Assembly (NCBI RefSeq): GCF_033118175.1
Contig: NC_083692.1
Location: 15,200,001-15,264,000 of the forward strand
Reading direction: 5' to 3'
DNA from: Dama dama
Taxonomy: Eukaryota; Chordata; Mammalia; Artiodactyla; Cervidae
DNA: 64,000 nt
In this document: positions 57,101 through 64,000 of the stretch, piece by piece
Layout of the letters: each line of letters opens with the position of its first letter
How positions within the stretch are numbered: position 1 is the stretch's first letter
The notes under the pieces: model-generated
The model's database searches: none
What the model saw: the letters and a program-made list of their open reading frames with translations, nothing else
What the model was told of the DNA's origin: nothing
Translations under genes and position numbers: made by a program

Positions 57101-59991
57101 GTAGATATAATGGTCATCTGAGTTAAATTCATCCATTACAGTTCATTTTAATTCACTGATTCCTAAAATGTTGATGTTCTCTCTTGTCATCTGTTTGACC
57201 ACTTGCAATTTGCCTTGATTCATGGACCTAACATTCCAGGTTCCTGTGCAATATTGCTCTTTACAGCATTGGACTTTATTTCCACCACCAGTCACATCCA
57301 CAACTGGGTGTTTTTGCTTTGGCTCCATCTCTTCATTCTTTCTGGAGTTATTTCTCCACTGATCTCCAGTAACATATTAGATACCTACCGACCTGGGGAA
57401 TTCATTTTTCAGTGTCCTATCTTTTTGCCTTTTCATACTGTTCATGGGGTTCTTAAGGCAAGAATACTGAAGTGGTTTGCCATTCCCTTCTCCAGTGGAC
57501 CACGTTTTGTCAGAACTCTCCACCGTGACCCATCCGTTGGGTGGCCTTACATGGCATGCCTCATAGTTTCATTGTGTTAGACAAGGCTGAGGTCCATGTG
57601 ATCAGACTGGTTAGTTTTCTGTGATTGTGAGAAAGCCTGAATATTGGTATCTTTAAGTCTTTGGGACCCAACTTAGGGAAAGAAAGCTGTATGTGTATAG
57701 GGGTTGTCTTATCATTCAGAATATTTTTTCACTTTATGTCTCCCCTTTTCAACCTATCCTTGCTACTCAAACTGCTATATAGCCATGCCATCATCTGTGA
57801 GTTTGTTTAGAAATGTAGATTCCAGGGCCCCACCCCAGATGTATGGAATCAGAATCTGTACTTTTACAAACTCCCAGGTGATGTGCCCATTAAAGTTGAA
57901 GTGCTGCTCTACAGTCTTTTTTCATCAGATGATCTGTTTGAATAGGAGGCAAGGCATATTAATATTTCCACTATGATTGTAGTTTCTCAAATTATCTTTA
58001 TATTTCTAATCTTTGTTTTATAAGGTTTGAAGTCATATCATCTGATACACAGAAGTTTCTATTTTTATACCTTCCTGGTGGATTAAACTTTTTACTTCTA
58101 TCCCCCTCCCTTTTAAAAACTTTTTAAAAGATAATTTTGATTCACATGCAGTTATTAAGAATACAAAGAAACCCCATGTGCCCGAATAAACCATAGTACA
58201 ATATCTATATGTAGATATTTGTAAAACTATAGCCAATACCACAACCAGGACATTGACACTGATACAGTCAAGATGGAAAACAGTTCTGTAACTAGGGATC
58301 ATTCATGTTGTTTCTTCCTAAATTGGCAACCATTGAGCTGTTTTTCATTTCTATGATTTTGTCATTTCAAGAATACTATATAAATAGGATCATGTATTAT
58401 GCAACTTTGGGGACTGGCCTTTTTCATTCAGCATAATTCGTTGGAGATTCATCCAGGTTGCTGTGTGTATCAACAGTTTATTCCCTTTTATTGCTGAGTA
58501 GTTTTCATGGCATGTATGTACCACAGTTTGTTAAACCATTTACTTGTTGAAGGACATTTGGGATGTTTCCAGTTTTTGGCTATTATGCATAAAGATGCTC
58601 TGAACATTCATGTACAGGTTTTTGTATAAACATGTTTTCATTTCTTTGGGACAGATGCTTAGGAGTGCAATGACTGGTTGCATGTTAGTTTTTTTTAAGA
58701 GACTGCAAACTGTTTTTCAAAGTTATTCTTTTTACCCTACTAGCAATGTATAGTTCAGTTTCTCTACATCCTCACCAGCATTTGGCGTTGTCACTAATTT
58801 TTGTTTTACTATTACATGACAGATCAATTCATGGAGAACTGGCATCTTTATAATGCTGAGCTTTCCCATCCATGTACACAGTATATGTCTCCGTTTATTT
58901 ATTTCATCAGCATTTTGTAGTTTTCAGTACACAAGTCCTTTACATGTTTTGTTAGATTTACACTAAGTATTCCATTTTGTGTGTGTGAAAGGGACTACAT
59001 TTTTAATTTCATTGCCCAAGTGTTCATTGCCAATATATATAAACAAAATTTATTTTTCTATGTTTATTTTATATCCTGTGACCTTGCTGAATTCATTTAT
59101 TAGCTCTAGGAGATTTTTTTGTAGATTTGTTTGGATTTTTCTACATAGACAATGATGTCATCTATAAATACTGATGATTTCAGTTCTCCCTTTCCTATCT
59201 GTATGCCTTTACTTCCTTTTCTTGCCTTATTGCACTGGCTATAACTTCCAGTGGTATGTTGAATAAGTGTCGTAAGAGCATATATCCTTGCCTTACTCTT
59301 GATTTTTAAATACTATAAAACTCTACATCTTAATGCTTTTTAACTTGAATTCCACTATAGACTAATACTTAACACTGTCCCATTTTTATGTGCATGTTAA
59401 CTCTTTCTTTCTCTAAACAGTTGAAGAGGTTATCTTTTTTGTTTTTTTAAAGAGGATATTGTAAAAGAAATGAGGTCTCTCCCATTTCTAATTTCTATGA
59501 TCCTCTTATGTATTTTCTATCTAAATTCAAGAAAATTATACCAAAAAGGATGTTGATTTTATTATCATAATCATTCCCCAGTTATGAATTCCTCCCCAAA
59601 TGTACTTAGAGAATTGTACATGTGAAAACTCTTAAGTACAATTAAATCCACATATTGAATAGATCCAGATGAAATTTTAATTAGTTCAGTATAGAAAATG
59701 AAGAACTTTATTTCCAAGGGGAAGAAAACTTTCTTTAAAGGCGATGTTTAACAGATAATCAGATGTATTGAACAGACATAAAAAAGTAACAGTATTTTTT
59801 TTCCCTACCCCAGGCCTTTCCCCTTGTTTGATCTGACTACTGTGCAACTCAAGGAAACTCCCTTTAGCCAGTATCTGTCAAACAGCACTACTTTTCAGGA
59901 CCGCTTTATCCATCTATACTATGACTCATTTGGCATCTCCCTAACCAAAGAACAAGAGCCAGAGGTTTCCACAGGTTCTCCATCCCAATAA
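42195..59991 (+). CDS. NOXRED1: NOXRED1, NADP-dependent oxidoreductase domain-containing protein 1 (6 coding exons, 366 aa)
   Basis: Coding exons: 42195-42349, 45478-45689, 48911-49091, 49861-50012, 51359-51581, 59814-59991. The total is 1101 nt with phases 2-1-2-1-2 closing correctly. It starts MDLLEDLETLKFESGI and ends STGSPSQ. Exon 2 carries a Rossmann dinucleotide-binding loop, VGIIGGGHLG at residues 85-94, in a P5C-reductase/F420-oxidoreductase-like fold. Exon 3 holds the FLCCLPSQLPNIC segment where such folds place a later beta strand. Substrate and physiological role are not established as far as I know. The start was chosen as the first ATG in the long frame after an acceptor at 42177; GGAGATGG is a fair Kozak context. 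I recall 359 aa for the human protein, so the model is close. The sixth exon follows an 8.2-kb intron full of repeats. No disabling mutation is seen. Confidence 0.93.
42860..42993 (+). mobile_element. BovB LINE 3' terminal fragment
   Basis: AGGCATCACCGACTCAATGG to GAGTGACTGAACTGAACTGA. Confidence 0.85.
43446..43760 (-). mobile_element. BOV-A2-type dimeric SINE
   Basis: Reverse dimer with heads CCAGCTGAGCCACCAGGGAA and CCAACTGAGCTAGCAGGGAA. Its left edge (AAGTGAAGTGAAAGTCACTC) touches the donor of a candidate NOXRED1 exon. Confidence 0.88.
44340..44560 (-). mobile_element. Bov-tA SINE
   Basis: (TTG)n then TTTAGTCGCTAAGTCAAGTC, ending CAGCCACCAGGGAAGCCTG. Confidence 0.9.
44690..45305 (-). mobile_element. 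Young ruminant L1 3' end, antisense
   Basis: AAATTGGAGGATAATTATTT, GTCATCGTTACCATCTTTCT and GAGTAATATTCTATTGTGTA are typical of the L1-BT 3' region. It ends about 170 nt before NOXRED1 coding exon 2. Confidence 0.9.
45815..45998 (-). mobile_element. tRNA-derived SINE
   Basis: TTTGGCTTCACTGGGTCTTA to TTTGGACCACCAGGGAGGTC. Confidence 0.8.
46220..46345 (+). mobile_element. tRNA-derived SINE
   Basis: GGGGACTTCTCTGGCTTTCC with tail AGTAAAAAAAATAATAATA. Confidence 0.8.
46993..47160 (+). mobile_element. tRNA-derived SINE
   Basis: GGGACTTCCCTGCTGTTTCA to TCAAATAAATAAATATTTT. Confidence 0.8.
47360..47880 (-). mobile_element. L1 3' fragment followed by CHR-2-type SINE
   Basis: About 47360-47540 is antisense L1 3' end (AATTGAAGTATAGTTGATGT). 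From 47545 to 47877 a reverse CHR-2 SINE follows (ATGGCTGCACTGGGTCTTTG to CTGAGCCACCTGGGAAACCC). Confidence 0.8.
48150..48240 (-). mobile_element. tRNA-derived SINE fragment
   Basis: GGTTGCTTGTCTTCACCCGA, then CCTGCAGTGGAAGCCCAGAG and TAACCACTGGAAGCCAGGAA. Confidence 0.6.
48273..48331. repeat. AT-rich palindrome with flanking direct repeats
   Basis: Arms TATAGGGATATA (48296-48307) and TATATCCCTATA (48309-48320) are perfect inverted repeats with a 1-nt centre. CTATAATATAGGGATA occurs directly at 48273-48288 and 48316-48331. Confidence 0.9.
48376..48582 (-). mobile_element. Bov-tA SINE (left arm of inverted pair)
   Basis: GGTGGTTTAGTCACTAAGTC to CACCTAGGAAGCC; reverse orientation. Confidence 0.9.
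48633..48832 (+). mobile_element. Bov-tA SINE (right arm of inverted pair)
   Basis: GGGGCTTCTCTAGTGGCTCA to GAGTCAGACAGGACTGCGA. It ends about 80 nt before NOXRED1 coding exon 3. Confidence 0.9.
49338..49530 (+). mobile_element. Bov-tA SINE
   Basis: GGGGCTTCCCTTGTGGCTCA to GGACACGACTGAGCGACTTT; little diverged, so probably recent. Confidence 0.92.
50186..50310 (+). mobile_element. tRNA-derived SINE
   Basis: GGGACTTCCCTGCCAGTCCA to GCCTCGTGGCCAAAAAAACC. Confidence 0.85.
50322..50645 (+). mobile_element. CHR-2-type SINE
   Basis: GGGCTTCCCTGAAGGCTCAG to GGCCAAAAATAAAATAAATT; complete. Confidence 0.9.
50646..50830 (-). mobile_element. Bov-A SINE
   Basis: AACTGAAAGCCGCTCGGTTG to TTTACCAGCTTAGCCACAGG, abutting the preceding CHR-2 tail-to-tail. 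Confidence 0.88.
51985..52100 (-). mobile_element. Ruminant L1 3' end fragment
   Basis: A T-run then TTAATTAGAGGATAACTGCT and GCCATATATCAGCATGACTC. Confidence 0.8.
52692..52810 (-). mobile_element. tRNA-derived SINE fragment
   Basis: TTTATTTATTTTGGCCACAC and TTGTCCAACCAGGGACTGAA. Confidence 0.65.
53275..53445 (-). mobile_element. tRNA-derived SINE
   Basis: TTTGGGCTCTGCTGGGTCTT to CCACTGGACCACCAGGGAAG. Confidence 0.8.
54738..57640 (-). mobile_element. BovB LINE, nearly full length but internally deleted, with nested SINE
   Basis: On the minus strand it runs from 5' UTR-like sequence (57640 leftward) through the endonuclease start (CTGTWNVRSMNQGKLQ...NILGISELK, 57328-57143), a pre-RT segment (56053-55586) and the RT domain (55452-55068). 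It reaches the 3' tail at 54738. The RT catalytic site reads YEDD. The 3' region lacks several hundred bases found in the 16579-17400 copy, and a Bov-tA sits at 56093-56300. Frameshifts and stops are numerous, so it cannot code. It lies in the last NOXRED1 intron. Confidence 0.93.
56093..56300 (+). mobile_element. Bov-tA SINE nested in BovB
   Basis: GGGCTTCCCTGGTGGCTCAG to GACATAACTGAGCGACTTCA, interrupting the BovB between its endonuclease and RT regions. Confidence 0.92.
57795..57935. mobile_element. MER5-like (hAT-Charlie) relic
   Basis: AGATTCCAGGGCCCCACCCC, GGAATCAGAATCTGTACTTT and AAACTCCCAGGTGATGTGCC are typical MER5A segments. Confidence 0.75.
58060..59330 (-). mobile_element. L1 ORF2/3' fragment, antisense
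   Basis: CATTTACTTGTTGAAGGACA, CAGATGCTTAGGAGTGCAAT, TCAGCATTTTGTAGTTTTCA and TGACCTTGCTGAATTCATTT are reverse L1. It occupies the NOXRED1 last intron. Confidence 0.85.
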
Positions 59992-60150
59992 GAGAAGAGA
60001 CGTCTCAGGAATCATGAATTTTTCTTCTTCTAATCAGGTAGTGCTTTGATTATTGCAACTGTCAGTGGAAGTCATGTATTTGTCTGGTGTTTCCCATATG
60101 TTAGGCAATGAGGAATTACAAAATTGTACTGATGGCTCTTTAAAATCTAG

Positions 60151-60156
60151 AATAAA
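60151..60156 (+). promoter_or_regulatory. NOXRED1: NOXRED1 poly(A) signal
   Basis: AATAAA 160 nt past the NOXRED1 stop codon (59989-59991), followed by TGT-rich sequence suited to cleavage near 60170. Confidence 0.75.
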
Positions 60157-60339
60157 ACAAGCAGTTCTTTACATCAGTATGTTTGGGTGTGTCTGGCTTT
60201 TGGAAGCAACTGAATGAAACTACATAAACTGACACATTTAAGTAAGCTGCTTCCCCAGCAGCTAAATATCAATTCAGTAAATTCAAATTATCTGTCATCT
60301 AAATGCTAAATTCAAGAAGCTATACTGTCATTATTAGAT

Positions 60340-60495
60340 GGTTACATACTTTTTCTGTAGCATTCTTTTCCTATAGCAGTATGTAACTACATTCTATACG
60401 GCATATACATTTCTGTAGCAGTATGTAACTATAATATGTAGCTACAGTACATGGTTACATTCTTTCCCTGTAGTAGTATGTAGCTAACAAATGAA
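60340..60495. repeat. Degenerate local repeat of a CTGTAGCAGTATGTAACTA-like unit
   Basis: Related units occur at about 60372-60391, 60412-60431 and 60469-60487, with GGTTACAT(A/T)CTTT before the first and last. Confidence 0.75.
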
Positions 60496-60554
60496 ACACC
60501 TTGATTTTCCTACAGTTTGAATAGAAAAAAATAAGATGTGTGGTAAACAATCAC

Positions 60555-60645
60555 AGTATTCTTGCTTGGAGAAGCCCCATGGACAGAGGAGCCTGGCGGA
60601 CTACAGTCTAGGGGGTCACAAAGAGTCGGACACAAGCACGGCACA
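60555..60645 (+). mobile_element. Bov-A SINE 3' fragment
   Basis: CAGTATTCTTGCTTGGAGAA to AAAGAGTCGGACACAAGCAC; only the 3' part remains. Confidence 0.85.
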
Positions 60646-62054
60646 GTTCAGATTTATTTCACATTTTGCAATTACTTTATGTCAATCAGAATAGAAAACA
60701 GTGTCAGTAACAATCAAGTTGAGAAAGGATGGTGGTGACTATGCTGTCACTAAACAGAACTACTGTTAGCCAGAATGCTAAAGTGCTTTTGAACAAAGCT
60801 ATTCACTGTACATGGAAACCACCATGGTCTTAGGTTAATCATTTACATTTTTTTTCTTTTGCATGCTTGTGAGCCAATCAGACTCAGTGGTACTATCTCA
60901 AATGGTCTAAGATAAAATTTTGTTACTCTGCTTAGGGAAAAGATTAGGTTCATCATCAAACATTAATATTCTTGGTATGAAAGCTAAATTGAGGCACTGT
61001 TCTTTCTCTCACTGGGAAAAACAAAAAAGGATTCTTTTGAATATTTATCCAGGTGTAAGGAACTGGATAGGGTACAGTGGTTTTTAGGATTAAGAAGTGT
61101 GCCTGGGAAGAGAAAGAGAAGTTAAAAGTCTATGAAAGTGGAGAGGAATCGGAGTCATTCAAGCAACAAAAAGTATTTTTAACTTCTTGTGAGCAGTCCA
61201 GTCATGCAATTCATTTTGTAAAAGTCTGGTGGTACCGATTAGAAAGCCTTGTAGACAAACCCCAGACTGTCTGTCAGTATCCACGGTCTGTGATACTTCT
61301 ATAAGCCACGCTATTTTAACAGGTAAAAACAAATCTAAAAAGATATTTAAAAATTTTTCTTCTCTGATGCCAAAAAGGAATGAGAACTGCTCCCACTTTT
61401 TCATAAAACATTTTCTTTTAAAAACTTGTAATTTAAATCCTTTTTCTCTGTTTTGGAGATGTATGCTAATATTTTTAAAAAAGTGAATGAACCTTCTACC
61501 AGTTTTCCATCCTAGGACTGTCTTCTGGGGGCAGGGCTGTTGAAGCCACTTTGAAATGTGAGCATTTCAGGGGCACTTTGTCTTCCTGATGTTGGGAGTT
61601 TAGCCTAAGGACTTGGCTCCAGGTAGTAACTTTCTGTTTGTCACAAAGATATGAAAAGTTTTAATTTCTTTTGGATACAGACAGTTAACATGTCAAGAAT
61701 GGATCATATCTGCCTGGCTATATAAAAGGGTGAGAGGTCCTTGTCTCAGCAATCTCTTTAGTGACCTGCCTGTAATGTGCATCGCAGTCTGATTTAACGC
61801 TGATTCAATAATTATCTGGGATTATCTGAGTTGGCAGGTGATTTTACTTTGTTATGTTTTCCCAACGTGTTCCAAAACCAGATAAAGTACTAGAATTTAT
61901 CAGGAAGTCTTATAGTTACCCAGAAAGAGAGCTATTGCTATCTTTGTTTTAACAAGGGGCAAAGTTGAAACATAAAGGGAGGGCGCTGTGAGTCAGTGGC
62001 AGAACTAGGAATGGACCAGCAGTTCAAACTCTGATTCTGAATGAAGAGGAGAAA
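60646..62054. other. NOXRED1-SAMD15 tail-to-tail intergenic DNA
   Basis: AT-rich unique sequence with no supported exon. An old MIR fragment is likely at about 61940-62040 (-). A strong TATA-like string sits at 61721-61727. Confidence 0.5.
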
Positions 62055-62074
62055 GAAAACACAGAAATGCCTCA

Positions 62075-62080
62075 TTTATT
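62075..62080 (-). promoter_or_regulatory. SAMD15: SAMD15 poly(A) signal
   Basis: AATAAA on the minus strand 49-54 nt after the stop codon gives a very short 3' UTR ending near 62055. Confidence 0.7.
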
Positions 62081-62128
62081 CCCCCACATAATTTAGTTTG
62101 ATTTTCAAGTTAAGTGAACCAGCTTGCC

Positions 62129-62365
62129 CTACAGGTCAATGGAATATAATGCTGCGTCATTTTCAAGGGTGGTCACCCGTGGAGCATAATCCTGTAATCC
62201 CGCTTCTCGCACAAATTCAGACAAGGTCAAGGAATCAGACTTAACTCCACTATGACCTTTTCTCTCTAAAAATAAGCCAATATTGTCTCTGTAGGGAAGG
62301 CGGATGGAGCGTGTGAATAATGGCTCTTCAATTCCCAGCAGCTTCCGGGTATGCTGAGAAATTAC
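62129..62365 (-). CDS. SAMD15: SAMD15, last coding exon (3' part of gene only)
   Basis: A CAG acceptor on the minus strand (62366-62368) opens an exon in phase 0. It encodes VISQHTRKLLGIEEPLFTRS onward and ends YSIDL plus stop at 62129-62131. The first residues look like the last helix of a SAM domain (the VISxHTRKLLGIEEP pattern), followed by a C-terminal tail with LPYRDNIGLFLE and SLTLSEFVREAGLQDYAP. This matches SAMD15 and fits the expected synteny beside NOXRED1. The upstream exons, including most of the SAM domain, lie to the right outside the window. The gene is tail-to-tail with NOXRED1. The function of SAMD15 is largely unknown. Confidence 0.85.
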   Translation of the reverse strand, partial: VISQHTRKLLGIEEPLFTRSIRLPYRDNIGLFLERKGHSGVKSDSLTLSEFVREAGLQDYAPRVTTLENDAALYSIDL

Positions 62366-63135
62366 CTGTAATGCAAGGATAGTTTTATAATGGGAATTTC
62401 CTGAAAACACAACTAAAAATCGAGTAAGTTTTACTTAGTTTCATAGACCTCTTGAATGCCAACCCCTCAAGCTAATTCTATGAGGAAATAAAACAGTGAA
62501 TACACTGAAAGGCTTCCCACCCTGGCATTATCAAAACACATTTCTTAAGAGAAACATCACATGATTTATCTTTCTAAAAGTACCACTTAAAGATGTTTCT
62601 AGGCCCTTGGATCAAATAGGCACAGATGGGTTCATTTCTTTTTTTTTGGCTGAGCAATCTGACCAATGATATGAGCAGATAAAATGTTCAGATTAGGAGC
62701 CATGACTTTCTCTAGGAAGGTTAATAAATAAGAGGCTCAGTTAATAATCAGCTAAGAAAAAAATAATTATTCAAACAGTTATTCAATGCATTGAACTGGA
62801 AATAAATCTCAAACACTAAAAAGCAGACATTAAAATCCCAGTTAAAATTTATTAGTGCTTATACTTGTGTATTTTTTTAAAATACTTTTGCCAGAATTTT
62901 CAATGTCTCTAAAATATAATTTGTATTCACTGAGTACCATGCCACTTGATATGCTCGATTAAACTGTCATTACACTTTCAAAGTCTAGTTTTAATTGTAG
63001 ATCTGCTATAACATTGCTATTTGAATTCATATTCTGCCTCTGGGTGAGAATGTAGTCCATGAGACTGCTGCTAGAACACAGTCAAAGGAGTACGTGGAAT
63101 GAATTTGCATTTGTTTAAAAATACTGGCCATAAAA

Positions 63136-63162
63136 AATAAAAAATAAATAAATAAATAAAAA
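63136..63162. repeat. (ATAA)n simple repeat
   Basis: AATAAATAAATAAATAAA flanked on both sides by copies of AAAATACTGGCCAT (63118-63131 and 63160-63173). Confidence 0.9.
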
Positions 63163-63627
63163 TACTGGCCATAGTTACAAGGCTGTAAACTTCACACCAC
63201 AGATATTTCTAAGCCTGATGCAAAACTGCCCATAAAGTGCATTTTAGATAAGTAAGATAACTTTCTTCTCAAATCTTACTTAAATTGGAGTTGTTCAGAC
63301 CCTAGGGATGGTTGTAGGTAAAAGACAGAGTCTATATCATTGACTTGCATTCCCAGTGGGAATACTAATTGGGGTCTGTAGTCACTGAGATTTCAGGATT
63401 CAAAAGACAAACACAGAGGAGTTCCTTAAGCTGAGTTCCAATTAAACATGGAAGAAATGGAGAAATAGGAAATCATCATTAGAGTAACAGCAGTAACTGA
63501 TGCAGGGAAGATATATTGATGAATGCTAAAATTATCAGGCAAAGCTTTAAGGCGAAACAGGTAATTTGCATAGCCTCAAACCACCTCCCCCGGTATGTTT
63601 AATACTGTGGTATTTACTCTAGGTCTG

Positions 63628-63805
63628 TGCTGTGCTGTGCTTAGTCGCTCAGTTGTGTCCCACTCTGTGACCCCATGGACTATAGTCCACCAGGCTCCTC
63701 TGTCCATGGGGATTCTCCAGGCAAGCATACTGGAGTGGGTTGCCATGCCCTCCTCCAGGGGATCTTCCCAACCCAGGGATTGAACCCAGGTCTCCCACAC
63801 TGCCT
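63628..63805 (-). mobile_element. Bov-tA SINE
   Basis: GTGCTTAGTCGCTCAGTTGT to AACCCAGGTCTCCCACACTG; the head end is truncated. Confidence 0.88.
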
Positions 63806-64000
63806 GCAGATTCCTCACTCCCTCCAGGAGGGGGAGCTTAATTCTCCTCCCTTTGACTGTGGGCTGGCCTCAGTAACTCACTTTTGATGAAGAGAATATG
63901 AAAGAGAAACACAGTAACTGTGGTGAAGAAATTTGCAGACACCACCTTAACCCAGTGATCAAAGTTAACATCTCCAATAATAGACCATGTCAATGCCATG

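Larger units (their letters stand above)
62366..64000 (-). other. SAMD15: SAMD15 intron (incomplete)
   Basis: No further SAM-domain exon was found on the minus strand up to the window end. The stretch holds an (ATAA)n tract at about 63136-63162 and a reverse Bov-tA at 63628-63805. Confidence 0.5.

Noticed and set aside
1..64000. CRISPR arrays, operons, phage or bacterial mobile systems
   Set aside because: None seen; direct repeats are explained by mammalian SINEs, LINEs and local duplications.

Overview
This is vertebrate nuclear DNA, almost certainly from a ruminant (cattle or a close relative). Genes are split by GT-AG introns. The interspersed repeats are the ruminant set: BovB LINEs, Bov-tA/Bov-A SINEs whose tRNA-like head is followed by a Bov-A body, CHR-2-type tRNA-derived SINEs, a young ruminant L1, and old mammalian MIR, L1M and MER5 relics. 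There are no bacterial, plasmid or phage features.

Four protein-coding genes can be read by joining exons. AHSA1 (minus, CDS 12555 down to 5430, 9 coding exons, 338 aa) encodes an HSP90 co-chaperone. VIPAS39/SPE-39 (plus, CDS 16286-36742, 19 coding exons, 492 aa) encodes the VPS33B partner in vesicle sorting. NOXRED1 (plus, CDS 42195-59991, 6 coding exons, 366 aa) encodes an NADP-dependent oxidoreductase-domain protein. The last coding exon of SAMD15 (minus, 62365 down to 62129) lies at the right. Gene order and relative orientations match the AHSA1-VIPAS39-NOXRED1-SAMD15 block that I recall from human 14q24.3, seen here in the opposite orientation.

Layout. 1-5200 is intergenic and repeat-rich, with a 5'-truncated BovB at 254-1840. 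5210-12600 is AHSA1. 12600-13290 is a CpG-rich head-to-head promoter shared by AHSA1 and VIPAS39, with three ZNF143-type sites. 13290-37725 is VIPAS39, including its 3' UTR. 37725-42177 is intergenic, with SINEs and one unrecognised degenerate retrocopy-like block. 42178-60170 is NOXRED1, whose 8.2-kb last intron holds a near full-length but deleted BovB and an L1. 60170-62055 is the tail-to-tail gap between NOXRED1 and SAMD15. 62366-64000 is a SAMD15 intron.

The genes do not form a pathway. AHSA1 and VIPAS39 probably share promoter DNA. I found no new biological system. The most useful leads are regulatory or structural: the ZNF143 cluster, two head-to-head inverted SINE pairs just upstream of coding exons, a candidate poison exon in NOXRED1, and an unusually long duplication flanking the first BovB. 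Repeat boundaries are estimates made by eye. Exon boundaries were set by splice sites and reading phase and are much firmer.
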